Source of the DNA: Thermomonas haemolytica
Lineage (GTDB): Bacteria > Pseudomonadota > Gammaproteobacteria > Xanthomonadales > Xanthomonadaceae
Length of the DNA: 64,000 nt
Reading direction: 5' to 3'
Assembly: GCF_004346265.1 (NCBI RefSeq)
Contig: NZ_SMAP01000001.1
Coordinates: forward strand, 434,001-498,000
Under the pieces are notes generated by a model. The model did no database searches. It was not told where the DNA came from and saw nothing but the letters and a program-made list of their open reading frames with translations. The translations under genes were made by a program, and so were the position numbers. Below are positions 1 through 7,255 of the stretch, piece by piece (position 1 is the stretch's first letter; each line of letters begins with the position of its first letter).

Positions 1-957
1 GCCGCCGCGCACGGGGCGCTGGCGAAGATCGGCGTGCTGGCGGTGCGCCCGGAGGCGCTGGAACGGCTGGCGCAGGCCACCGACGTGGTGTTCGACAAGA
101 CCGGGACGCTGGGCGACGGCAAGCCGCAGCTGCAGGGCATCGATGCCTGCACCGCCATCGATGCCGACGCCGCGCTGCAGATCGCCGCCGCGCTGGAACG
201 CGACAGCCGGCATCCGCTGGCGGCGGCCTTCGCCGGCGTGCCCACCACGGTGTTGCCACGCGACGTACACGCGCTGCCCGGGCAAGGGGTGGAAGGCACG
301 ATCGACGGCCATGTCTGGCGGATCGGCAATGCAACGTTCGCCACCGGCGGCACGGACGACGGCGCGGTCTGGCTGGGCAGCACGGACGGCGCGCGCGCGC
401 GCTTCCGGCTGGCCGAGGGCCTGCGCCCGGACGCCGCGGCGGCGGTAGCGCGGCTGCACGCGCAGGGGCTGTCACTGCACCTGGCCAGCGGCGATGCCGA
501 GGCGACGGTGGCGCGTTTCGCGCAGGCGGTGGGCATCGCGGATACGCACGCGCACGCACGGCAGTCGCCACAGGACAAGCTGGCGCGGGTACGCGCGTTG
601 CAGGCGGCGGGCCGGGTGGTGGCGATGGTCGGCGACGGCCTCAACGACGCCCCGGTGCTGGCGGGCGCCGATGTCTCGCTGGCGATCGGCGACGGTGCCG
701 CGCTGGCGCAGCGTGCGGCCGACCTGGTGCTGTCCGCGGCCTCGCTGCAGGCGGTGCCGACGGCGATCGCGATCGCCCGCCGCACGCGCCGCATCGTGCG
801 CCAGAACCTGGCCTGGGCGGTGGGCTACAACCTGCTGGCATTGCCTTTGGCCGCCGCCGGCATGGTGACGCCGTGGCTGGCCGCGCTGGGGATGGCGCTA
901 TCCTCGCTCATCGTCACCGCCAACGCGCTGCGGCTGGTGCGGGTGCCCTCGCCATGA
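1..957 (+). CDS. ccoI: Cation-transporting P-type ATPase (CcoI/FixI-like), C-terminal part
   Basis: The reading frame is open from base 1, so the N-terminal part lies outside the window. What remains is the cytoplasmic P- and N-domains and the last membrane helices of a P1B-type ATPase. The phosphorylation motif DKTGTL is at codons 32-37 and the hinge GDGLNDAP begins near codon 211. Two hydrophobic helices follow near the C-terminus (NLAWAVGYNLLALPLAAAG and the last 30 residues). The next gene is ccoS, so this is most likely the copper-exporting ATPase CcoI, which supplies copper for cbb3-type cytochrome oxidase assembly in the inner membrane. A general CopA-type pump is the alternative. Context favours CcoI, but the metal-binding N-terminus and the CPC motif cannot be seen. 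Confidence 0.88.
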   Translation, partial: AAAHGALAKIGVLAVRPEALERLAQATDVVFDKTGTLGDGKPQLQGIDACTAIDADAALQIAAALERDSRHPLAAAFAGVPTTVLPRDVHALPGQGVEGTIDGHVWRIGNATFATGGTDDGAVWLGSTDGARARFRLAEGLRPDAAAAVARLHAQGLSLHLASGDAEATVARFAQAVGIADTHAHARQSPQDKLARVRALQAAGRVVAMVGDGLNDAPVLAGADVSLAIGDGAALAQRAADLVLSAASLQAVPTAIAIARRTRRIVRQNLAWAVGYNLLALPLAAAGMVTPWLAALGMALSSLIVTANALRLVRVPSP

Positions 958-967
958 CCCTCCTGCC

Positions 968-1168
968 ATGACCATCCTGCTGTTCCTGATCCCGATCAGC
1001 CTGATCCTGCTCGGCATTGCGGTGCTGGTGTTCGTGTGGGCGGTGCGCAACGGTCAGTTCGAGGATCTCGATACCCCGGCGCTGGACATCCTGCGCGATG
1101 AGCCGCCCGCGCCACCCGCCAGCCGCACCGACGATGATCGCCGCGGCGGGAGCGACCATGCCGGTTGA
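968..1168 (+). CDS. ccoS: cbb3-type cytochrome oxidase assembly protein CcoS
   Basis: This 66-residue protein has one N-terminal membrane helix (residues 3-24). A short conserved segment follows, with the pattern W-x-x-x-x-GQFEDLDTPA (about residues 24-39), the hallmark of CcoS. The tail is polar and variable. CcoS is needed for cofactor insertion into cbb3 oxidase. The gene starts 10 bp after the ATPase stop and overlaps the start of the next gene by 11 bp, so the three genes form one maturation operon. The ATG at 968 immediately precedes the membrane helix, and the length is typical of the family. Confidence 0.93.
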   Translation: MTILLFLIPISLILLGIAVLVFVWAVRNGQFEDLDTPALDILRDEPPAPPASRTDDDRRGGSDHAG

Positions 1169-1883
1169 TTTGCTGGTGCTGGTGCCGGCGCTGCTGGCCG
1201 GCCTGCTGGGCGGCGCGCACTGCGTGGCGATGTGCGGCGGCATCGCCACCGGATTCTCCATGCACGCACGCGGCGCGGTCGCGGCGCTGCAGCCGAACCT
1301 GGGACGGGTGGCCGGCTACGTACTGGCCGGGGCGCTGGTGGGCGGCCTCGGCGGCGGCCTGCTCGGGGTCGCCCGCATGCCGCAGCTGGGCATCGCGATG
1401 CGCGCGCTGGTCGGCCTGGTGCTGATCGTGGCCGGACTGCGCATGCTGGACCGCCGCGGCCGCCTGCCGCGTTTCTCCGGCGGGCCCGGCAGCCGCCTGT
1501 GGCAGGCGCTGCGTCCCCTGCAGCGGCGATTGCTGCCGGCCGACACCGCCGGCAAGCGCCTGCTGCTGGGCGCCCTCTGGGGCTGGATGCCGTGCGGCCT
1601 CTCCACCACCCTGCTGGCCGCGGCCTGGCTCAGCGCCAGCGCCTTGCACGGCGCGCTGACGATGGCGGCCTTCGGGCTCGGCACCCTGCCGGTGATGGTG
1701 CCGCTGACCTGGGCCGGCGCGCGCATCGGCCAGCGCCTGCAGCGCGGCCCGTTCCGCAATGCCGCCGCCGCGCTGGTGGTGGCCTCCGGCCTGCTCACCG
1801 TGGCCGCGCCGTGGCTGATGCAGGCCCCGGCCCTGCACGGCCTGCTGGGCGCGCTGGGCTGCCGCAGCCTGCCGCCGGGCTGA
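1158..1883 (+). CDS. Sulfite exporter TauE/SafE-family membrane protein (cbb3 cluster)
   Basis: This is a 241-residue polytopic membrane protein with about six hydrophobic segments. The N-terminus contains the family signature GGAHCVAMCGG (about residues 15-25), with its Cys pair. A second half-repeat contains LLGALWGWMPCGLSTTLL. This subfamily is commonly encoded next to ccoI/ccoS and is related to copper delivery to cbb3 oxidase, although it is named after sulfite export. The ATG at 1158 lies inside the end of ccoS (11-bp overlap), indicating translational coupling. The frame is open further upstream, but the ATG at 1158 puts the GGAHC motif in the first helix as in relatives. Function in copper or heme handling is inferred from context only. 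Confidence 0.85.
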   Translation: MPVDLLVLVPALLAGLLGGAHCVAMCGGIATGFSMHARGAVAALQPNLGRVAGYVLAGALVGGLGGGLLGVARMPQLGIAMRALVGLVLIVAGLRMLDRRGRLPRFSGGPGSRLWQALRPLQRRLLPADTAGKRLLLGALWGWMPCGLSTTLLAAAWLSASALHGALTMAAFGLGTLPVMVPLTWAGARIGQRLQRGPFRNAAAALVVASGLLTVAAPWLMQAPALHGLLGALGCRSLPPG

Positions 1884-1928
1884 GCGCCGCGGGCCTGCCG
1901 CGACGCCCAGCGCAGCAGCTGCGACGTG

Positions 1929-2186
1929 CTACTTCTTCGCCGCCGGGGCCGCCGGGCACTTGATGAACTTGCCCTTGTCGTCGCGGCAGGCCTGCTTGGC
2001 GGGCTTGGCGGCGGCCTCGCATTTGATGAACTTGCCCTTGCCGTCGCGGCAGCGGTTGGCGGACTGGACCTCGCCCTTGGCGGAGGCGGCAGCCGGCTTG
2101 GCGGCAGTGGCCTGGGGCGTGGCGAAGGCACTGGAGGCGAACAGCAGGGTGACGGCCAGCGCGATGGACGGCAGTACGGTATTCAT
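1929..2186 (-). CDS. Small secreted protein with two CRDxKGKFIKC motifs
   Basis: This 85-residue protein of unknown function has a clear Sec signal peptide: a hydrophobic core at residues 7-20 with probable cleavage after AFA. The mature part is Ala/Lys-rich and carries two copies of an 11-residue motif, CRDGKGKFIKC and CRDDKGKFIKC, about 20 residues apart. Each copy has one Cys at either end, which suggests two small disulfide loops or a metal/ligand-binding repeat in the periplasm. It is convergent with the upstream cbb3 cluster and divergent from the diguanylate cyclase gene. I do not recognise a named family. Confidence 0.72.
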   Translation of the reverse strand: MNTVLPSIALAVTLLFASSAFATPQATAAKPAAASAKGEVQSANRCRDGKGKFIKCEAAAKPAKQACRDDKGKFIKCPAAPAAKK

Positions 2187-2381
2187 GCGGACTCTCCCGA
2201 GTGGTGGCGCCCGGACGGGCGATTGCAGCCTGCGCCTGCACGCGCTGCGCCGCAATGACCGCGGCATGAAACTTCGTTCATGCCCATCGCAAGCGCGATC
2301 GCAGCCTTCCTTCGTGGTAAAAAACCCTACATCCCCCACGCACGCCATGCCCTGCCGCCACCCAGCCCGGAACCACCGTTG

Positions 2382-3686
2382 ATGCCGACCGCCACCGCCC
2401 TGCCGCCTGCCGGGCACGCGCAACAACCCCTGCCCCAGCGCGTGCTGGTGGTGGAGAACTCCCGGGCCTACACCTCGATGCTGCGCGCGGCGATCGAGCA
2501 GCAGGTGGAGCTGCCGGTGGAGGTAGCCGCCACCCTGGCCGATGCCGCCCGCCTGCTGGATGCCCGCGACGACTGGTTCCTGGTGCTGACCGGCATGGTG
2601 CTGGCCGACGGCGACCGCGACCAGATCCTGGAGTTCTTCGCCGCCCGTGGTCTGCCCACCATCGTGGTCAGCGGCGTGTACGACGAGGAACTGCGCAAGC
2701 GCGCGCTGCAGCAGCAGATCATCGACTACGTGCTGAAAAGCACGCCCGACAGCCTGGATTACCTGGTCTGGCTGGTACGCCGGCTGGAACGCAACCGCCG
2801 GATCGGCGCGCTGGTGGTGGACGATTCGCTGGCGTCGCGCTCGTTCATCGCCTCCCTGCTGTCGGCGCAGGGCTACCAGGTGGCGCACGTGGCCGACGGC
2901 AGCTCCGCCCTGCGCGCGGTGGAGGCCGACCCCGGCATCCGCCTGTGCATCGTGGACCAGGAGATGCCGATGATGGACGGCATCGAGCTGACCCGCCGCC
3001 TGCGCCAGCTGCGCGCGCGCGACCGTATGGCAGTCATTGGCGTGTCCGGCAGCAGCGACGCTTCCTTGATCCCGCGCTTTCTCAAGAGCGGCGCCAACGA
3101 CTTCCTGCACAAGCCGTTCTCGCGCGAGGAGTTCTTCTGCCGGGTCTCGCAGAACATCGACCAGCTGGAACTGATCGGCACCCTGCAGGACCTGGCCACC
3201 CGCGACTTCCTGACCGGCCTGCCCAACCGCCGCAGCTTCCTCGAGCACAGCGAGCGCCTGCTGGCGCAGCAGGCCAGCAGCGAGGTCACGGTGGCGATGA
3301 TCGACATCGACCACTTCAAGCACGTCAACGACAGCTACGGCCACGAGGCCGGCGACCAGGCCCTGCGCGCGATGGCGCAGGCGCTGCAGCGGCACACCCG
3401 CGCCAATGACTTCAGCGGGCGCTTCGGCGGCGAGGAGTTCTGCATGCTGATCCACGGCCTCGACCGCGAGGCCGCGACGCGCCACCTGGAGGCCCTGCGC
3501 GAGGCGGTGCAGGCGCTCGAGATCGACATCGACGGCCGCCCGCTGCGCATCACCATCAGCATCGGCGCCTGCCAGCGCGACGCGCAGTTCCCCAACCTCC
3601 ACAAGCTGCTGGGCGAGGCCGACCGCCACCTGTACCTGGCCAAGGCCGGCGGCCGCAACCAGCTGCGCGGGCTGGAGCCGGGCTGA
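2382..3686 (+). CDS. Tandem-receiver diguanylate cyclase (REC-REC-GGDEF)
   Basis: This is a 434-residue cytoplasmic signalling protein. Receiver 1 (about residues 20-135) starts VLVVENS. At the phosphoacceptor position it has Thr70 (LVLTGMVLADGD) instead of Asp, so it looks unable to be phosphorylated. Receiver 2 (about 145-262) is intact: VVDDS, CIVDQEMP with the acceptor Asp, and HKPF with the Lys. The C-terminal GGDEF domain (about 270-430) has the active-site GGEEF and an upstream RAND (RxxD) inhibitory site, so it should make c-di-GMP and be product-inhibited. The ATG at 2382 starts about 20 residues before receiver 1; an in-frame ATG at 2280 would add 34 residues of low-complexity sequence. 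The gene ends 1 bp before the convergent asnB stop. No partner kinase is adjacent. Confidence 0.88.
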   Translation: MPTATALPPAGHAQQPLPQRVLVVENSRAYTSMLRAAIEQQVELPVEVAATLADAARLLDARDDWFLVLTGMVLADGDRDQILEFFAARGLPTIVVSGVYDEELRKRALQQQIIDYVLKSTPDSLDYLVWLVRRLERNRRIGALVVDDSLASRSFIASLLSAQGYQVAHVADGSSALRAVEADPGIRLCIVDQEMPMMDGIELTRRLRQLRARDRMAVIGVSGSSDASLIPRFLKSGANDFLHKPFSREEFFCRVSQNIDQLELIGTLQDLATRDFLTGLPNRRSFLEHSERLLAQQASSEVTVAMIDIDHFKHVNDSYGHEAGDQALRAMAQALQRHTRANDFSGRFGGEEFCMLIHGLDREAATRHLEALREAVQALEIDIDGRPLRITISIGACQRDAQFPNLHKLLGEADRHLYLAKAGGRNQLRGLEPG

Positions 3687-3687
3687 G

Positions 3688-5391
3688 TCAGCGCGCGGCG
3701 ACGGGTGGCGCGGCGTGGTGCACGCCCGCCACCGCGCGCCCGGACGGATCGGCCATCGCCGCGAACGCGGCATCCCAGGCGATCGCCGCCGGCGAGGAAC
3801 AGGCGATCGATTTCCCGCCCGGCACCGTCTGCGCCGCCGCCTGCCCGGGGAAGCACTGCTCGAACAGGTGGCGGTACCAGTACGCCTCCTTGCTTTGCGG
3901 CGGGTTGACCGGAAAGCGCGCGGCCGCGGCCGCCAACACGCGGTCGGAGACCTGCGCCTCGGCATGCGCCTTGAGGCCGTCGATCCAGCCGTAGCCAACG
4001 CCGTCGCTGAACTGCTCCTTCTGCCGCCACAGGATCTCGTCCGGCAGATACCCGGTGAAAGCCGCACGCAGGATGCCCTTCTCCATCCGCTGCGGCCCGG
4101 CGTCGCCCTTGCGCACCATCTTGTGGGCGGCGTCCATGCGCATCGCCATCTCGATGAACTCCACGTCCAGGAACGGCACCCGCGCCTCCACGCCCCAGGC
4201 CATCATCGCCTTGTTCGCGCGCAGGCAGTCGAACTGGTGCAGCGCCTCCAGCTTGCGCACCAGTTCTTCGTGGAAGGCGCGCGCATCCGGTGCCTTGTGG
4301 AAGTAGAGGTAGCCGCCGAACAGCTCGTCGCTGCCCTCGCCGGACAGCACCATCTTCACCCCCATCGCCTTGATCCGGCGTGCCAGCAGGAACATCGGGG
4401 TGGACGCGCGGATGGTGGTGACGTCGTAGGTCTCGACGTGGCGGATCACCTCCGGAACCGCGTCCAGCCCCTCCTCGAAGGTGTATTCGAAGCCGTGGTG
4501 CACGGTGCCCAGTGCGCGCGCGGCGACCTCGGCGGCGGCAAGATCCGGCGAGCCTTTCAGCCCGATCGCGAAACTGTGCAGGCGCGGCCACCACGCCTCG
4601 CTCCTGCCGTCATCCTCGACCCGCCGGCGGGCATGGCGGGCGGCCACTGCGGCGACCAGCGAGGAATCCAGCCCGCCGGACAGCAGCACCCCGTAGGGCA
4701 CGTCGCTCATCAGCTGCCGCCGCACCGCGGCCTCGAACGCCTGGCGCAGTTCGGCCAGCGGCACCGCAACGCCTTCCACCGCGTCGTAGTTCCGCCAGGG
4801 CCGCGCGTAGTACCGCGTCAGCTCGCCGGTTGCGCTGTCGTACCAGTGGCCGGGCGGGAACGGTGCCACGTCGGCGCAATCGTCCACCAGCGCCTTCATC
4901 TCCGAGGCCACGCGCAGGCGGCCTTGCGCGTCATGGCCCCAGTACAGCGGCACGACGCCAATGGGGTCGCGGGCGATGAGCACGCGCCCGCGCGCGCGGT
5001 CCCACAGCGTGAACGCGAAGATGCCGTTGAGGCGGTTCAGGAAGGTGGCCGGATCGTCCTCGCGGTACAGCGCGTTGATCACCTCGCAGTCGGAGGCGGT
5101 CTGGAACGCATAGGGCTGGCGCAGCGCGTCCTTCAGCACGGCGTGGTTGTAGATCTCGCCATTGACCGCCAGTACCAGCGCACCGTCTTCCGACAGCAGC
5201 GGCTGGGCGCCACCGGCCGGATCGACGATGGCCAGGCGCTCGTGCACCAGGATGGCGCCGGCGTCCACGTGGACGCCGCTCCAGTCCGGCCCGCGGTGGC
5301 GCTGCCGGCGGGAACGGTCGAGCGCCTCGCGGCGCAGGGCATGCAGGTCGTCCCCGGGCTGCAGGCCGAAGATGGCGAAGATGGAGCACAT
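3688..5391 (-). CDS. asnB: Glutamine-hydrolysing asparagine synthase B
   Basis: AsnB converts aspartate, glutamine and ATP to asparagine. The 567-residue length matches the enterobacterial enzyme (about 554). The start at 5391 gives MCSIFAIFG, placing the amidotransferase nucleophile at Cys2 after Met removal. The glutaminase domain shows RGPDWSG, NGEIYNH and SDCEV. The synthetase domain has the PP-loop SGGLDSS and the SGEGSDELFGGYLYF motif. The ribosome-binding site AAGGA lies 8 nt before this ATG, which settles the start. The C-terminal 30 residues are variable. The gene follows dapE on the same strand but is separated from it by a short Asn-rich leader ORF and a strong intrinsic terminator (5464-5608). 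It is therefore probably under transcription attenuation rather than simple read-through from dapE. Confidence 0.95.
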   Translation of the reverse strand: MCSIFAIFGLQPGDDLHALRREALDRSRRQRHRGPDWSGVHVDAGAILVHERLAIVDPAGGAQPLLSEDGALVLAVNGEIYNHAVLKDALRQPYAFQTASDCEVINALYREDDPATFLNRLNGIFAFTLWDRARGRVLIARDPIGVVPLYWGHDAQGRLRVASEMKALVDDCADVAPFPPGHWYDSATGELTRYYARPWRNYDAVEGVAVPLAELRQAFEAAVRRQLMSDVPYGVLLSGGLDSSLVAAVAARHARRRVEDDGRSEAWWPRLHSFAIGLKGSPDLAAAEVAARALGTVHHGFEYTFEEGLDAVPEVIRHVETYDVTTIRASTPMFLLARRIKAMGVKMVLSGEGSDELFGGYLYFHKAPDARAFHEELVRKLEALHQFDCLRANKAMMAWGVEARVPFLDVEFIEMAMRMDAAHKMVRKGDAGPQRMEKGILRAAFTGYLPDEILWRQKEQFSDGVGYGWIDGLKAHAEAQVSDRVLAAAAARFPVNPPQSKEAYWYRHLFEQCFPGQAAAQTVPGGKSIACSSPAAIAWDAAFAAMADPSGRAVAGVHHAAPPVAAR

Positions 5392-5463
5392 GGCGAAAGT
5401 CCTTGGCGTGGGCGGTGGAAGGAATGAATGAAGGTGGAAAGAAGCGGGAAGGACGGCGCAACG

Positions 5464-5492
5464 AAAAAGCCCGCATCTTGCGATGCGGGCTT
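5464..5492 (-). terminator. Intrinsic terminator in the asnB leader (attenuator)
   Basis: On the minus strand an 11-bp perfect stem (5' arm 5492-5482, 3' arm 5477-5467) closes on a GCAA tetraloop. It is followed directly by a U-run, seen as aaaaa on the plus strand at 5464-5468. It sits 73 bp upstream of the asnB start and 30 bp downstream of the stop codon of the Asn-rich leader ORF, so it ends transcription before asnB unless disrupted. Its 5' arm can instead pair over 7 bp with the end of the leader ORF (5532-5538), an antiterminator arrangement. Confidence 0.85.
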
Positions 5493-5521
5493 GGGAGGGA
5501 TTCGGCTTGCTGCTGCTTCGC

Positions 5522-5608
5522 CTAGGCGCGGGCCCGCAGCCGCGCACGCTGGTGGGCGCCGCGATTATTGCGGTTGAGGAAGATCGCGCTGGCGCTGCGG
5601 GACGGCAT
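5522..5608 (-). CDS. Putative asparagine leader peptide of asnB (28 codons)
   Basis: This small minus-strand ORF runs from ATG at 5608 to TAG at 5522-5524. The encoded peptide contains FLNRNNRG at residues 10-17, with Asn codons at 12, 14 and 15. Residues 14 and 15 use AAT, while genes in this window strongly prefer AAC. The distal half is Arg/Ala-rich. It lies between dapE and asnB and is followed by the terminator at 5464-5492. RNA segments around the ORF form alternative pairings: 5594-5601 with 5533-5540 (8 bp) and 5532-5538 with 5484-5490 (7 bp). A ribosome finishing translation would cover the middle segment and allow termination. A ribosome stalled at the Asn codons would leave it free to form the antiterminator. 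This is inferred from sequence only; no family is known to me. Confidence 0.6.
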   Translation of the reverse strand: MPSRSASAIFLNRNNRGAHQRARLRARA

Positions 5609-5614
5609 GGGCCG

Positions 5615-5644
5615 ACTATTGCACGCCCGTCGTGGCGCGCGCAA
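5615..5644 (-). promoter_or_regulatory. Possible promoter of the asnB leader transcript
   Basis: On the minus strand TTGCGC (5644-5639) is followed after 18 bp by AATAGT (5620-5615), with TG upstream of the -10 (TGCAATAGT). The -10 ends 6 bp before the leader ATG. Transcription would start at or next to the start codon, giving a leaderless leader ORF. No Shine-Dalgarno sequence precedes the ATG, which fits. It is a sequence match only. Confidence 0.4.
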
Positions 5645-5652
5645 GCGGCGGC

Positions 5653-6783
5653 TCAGACGCACAGCAGGCGTTCCATCAGGGTTGCGTACAGCGCAGGCAG
5701 GCGCTCGAGGTCGGCCACGCGCACGTGTTCGTCGACCTGGTGGATGCTGGCGTTGACCGGGCCGATCTCGATGCACTGCGCGCCCAGCGGGGCGATGAAG
5801 CGCGCATCCGAGGTGCCGCCGCCGGTGCTCTCCTCCGGCGGGTGGCCGGAAAACTCGGCGAGCACCGCGCGCGCGACCGCGCGCAGGCGGCCTTCCGGGG
5901 TATAGAACGGCTCGCCGCCGCGGTGCCAGGTGATGGCGTAATCCAGCCCGTGCGCGCGCAGCACGGCCTCGCATTCGGCTTCCAGCTGCTCGGCGCGCCA
6001 GTGCGGGTTGTAGCGCAGGTTGAACAGCACCGAAAGCTCGCCCGGGATCACGTTGTTGGCGCCGGTGCCCGCATGTACGTTGCTGATCTGCAGGCTGGTC
6101 GGCGGGAACGATTCATAGCCGTCGTCCCAGCGCCGGGCGGTGAGTTCCGCCAGCGCCGGCAGCGCCTGGTGGATCGGGTTGCGCGCCTTCTCCGGATACG
6201 CCACGTGGCCCTGGATGCCGCGCACCATCAGCGTGGCCGACAGCGTGCCGCGGCGGCCGACCCGCAGCAGGTCGCCCAGCACCTGCTTCGAGGACGGCTC
6301 GCCGGTGATGCACCAGTCGATGCGCTCGCCGCGTTCGCGCAGCACCTGCGCAACCTTGCGCACGCCATCGATGGCCTCGCCCTCCTCGTCCGAAGTCAGC
6401 AGCAAGGCCACCGTGCCCGGATGCGCGGGATGCGCGGCGACGAAGCGCTCCAGCGCCACCACGAAGGCCGCCACGCTGCCCTTCATGTCGGCGGCGCCGC
6501 GCCCGTACAGCAGGCCATCGCGCACCTCGGGAACGAACGGATCGCTGGCCCACGCCGCACGCGGGCCGGGCGGCACCACGTCGGTGTGGCCCAGGAGCAG
6601 CAGCACCGGGCCACCGCGGCCGTGGCTCGCCCAGAGGTTGTCCACCGCCCCGAAGCGCAGGTGCTCGACGGCGAACCCCGCGGCCTGCAGGCGCTGCGCG
6701 ATCACTGCCTGGCAACCAGCATCCTCTGGCGTCACCGACGGCCGCGCGATGAGATCCCGGGTGAGTTGCAGCACATCGCTCAT
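5653..6783 (-). CDS. dapE: Succinyl-diaminopimelate desuccinylase
   Basis: DapE hydrolyses N-succinyl-LL-2,6-diaminopimelate in the succinylase branch of lysine and peptidoglycan precursor synthesis. The 376-residue protein shows the M20 metallopeptidase ligands: [10 protein letters not shown] with His66, GRGAADMKG with Asp99, the SDEEGE pair at 133-134, and a late His in SIHQVDEH. The ATG at 6783 is preceded at 9 nt by GGAGAAGGA; the alternative TTG at 6792 would sit inside that ribosome-binding site. dapD, encoding the enzyme two steps earlier, lies about 3.3 kb upstream on the same strand. The gene order ArsC-family protein then dapE matches yffB-dapE in E. coli. Confidence 0.95.
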   Translation of the reverse strand: MSDVLQLTRDLIARPSVTPEDAGCQAVIAQRLQAAGFAVEHLRFGAVDNLWASHGRGGPVLLLLGHTDVVPPGPRAAWASDPFVPEVRDGLLYGRGAADMKGSVAAFVVALERFVAAHPAHPGTVALLLTSDEEGEAIDGVRKVAQVLRERGERIDWCITGEPSSKQVLGDLLRVGRRGTLSATLMVRGIQGHVAYPEKARNPIHQALPALAELTARRWDDGYESFPPTSLQISNVHAGTGANNVIPGELSVLFNLRYNPHWRAEQLEAECEAVLRAHGLDYAITWHRGGEPFYTPEGRLRAVARAVLAEFSGHPPEESTGGGTSDARFIAPLGAQCIEIGPVNASIHQVDEHVRVADLERLPALYATLMERLLCV

Positions 6784-6867
6784 GGTGGTCAATCCTTCTC
6801 CCCTCGCAGGAGTTGGGGCAACGGTACGGCAAGCGACATCATCGCAGCGCCCCGAACCCTCACCCCG

Positions 6868-6890
6868 GCCCTCTCCCGCAGGGAGAGGGC
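6868..6890. repeat. Short palindromic REP-like hairpin
   Basis: A 10-bp perfect inverted repeat, gccctctccc / gggagagggc, has a 3-nt loop. It sits between the ArsC-family gene and dapE and is preceded by aaccctcaccccg. This type of sequence is dispersed in many copies in Xanthomonadaceae and other proteobacterial genomes. It lacks a U-run on either strand, so it is more likely a repeat unit than a terminator. Confidence 0.55.
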
Positions 6891-6897
6891 GCCAAGA

Positions 6898-7254
6898 TCA
6901 AATCCCGAACAGCTTCTTGAAGCCGTTGTCCGAAAAGCCCTGCGCGATGGTGCCGTCGTCCAGCACCACCACCGGCCGCCGGATCAGCTGCGGGTATTCG
7001 CGCAGCAGGAGCTTCCATTCGGCATCGCTGCCGGGGGTTTTGCGGTTGGGAGGCAGCTGGCGCCAGGTGGTCGAGGACTTGTTGACGAGCGCATCCCAGC
7101 CGCCCACCGCATCCCGCCATGCCAGCAGGGTCTCCGGCGGCTGCGGCTGCTCGCGGTAGTCCACGAACGCGTGCGGCACGTCGAAGCGCTTCAGCCAGTT
7201 GAGGGCCTTCTTGCAGGTGTCGCAGTTCTTCAATCCGTACAGGGTCGCGGCCAT
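6898..7254 (-). CDS. ArsC-family (Spx/YffB-type) thioredoxin-fold protein
   Basis: This 118-residue protein of the ArsC/Spx fold starts LYGLKNCDTCKKALNWL, with the N-terminal CxxC (CDTC) of the YffB group. It continues with a VDYREQP strand and a cis-Pro segment (RRPVVV). Members resemble arsenate reductase but generally lack proof of arsenate activity; a glutathione-dependent thiol reductase role is a common suggestion. The neighbouring dapE downstream repeats the E. coli yffB-dapE order. The stop of the CocE-type hydrolase (7256) lies 1 bp before this start codon (7254), so the hydrolase gene is directly upstream in the same transcription unit. Confidence 0.88.
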   Translation of the reverse strand: MAATLYGLKNCDTCKKALNWLKRFDVPHAFVDYREQPQPPETLLAWRDAVGGWDALVNKSSTTWRQLPPNRKTPGSDAEWKLLLREYPQLIRRPVVVLDDGTIAQGFSDNGFKKLFGI

Positions 7255-7255
7255 G

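Noticed and set aside
1017-1883. A longer start for the SafE-like gene at 1017
   Set aside because: It would read through ccoS in another frame; the ATG at 1158 fits the family N-terminus.
1929-4067. A very long minus-strand frame spanning 1929-4067
   Set aside because: Only its downstream end (1929-2186) is a real gene; the rest is antisense to the diguanylate cyclase and shows no family.
5551-6894. Plus-strand reading frames opposite dapE
   Set aside because: dapE has all its metal ligands on the minus strand; the plus frames are shadows.
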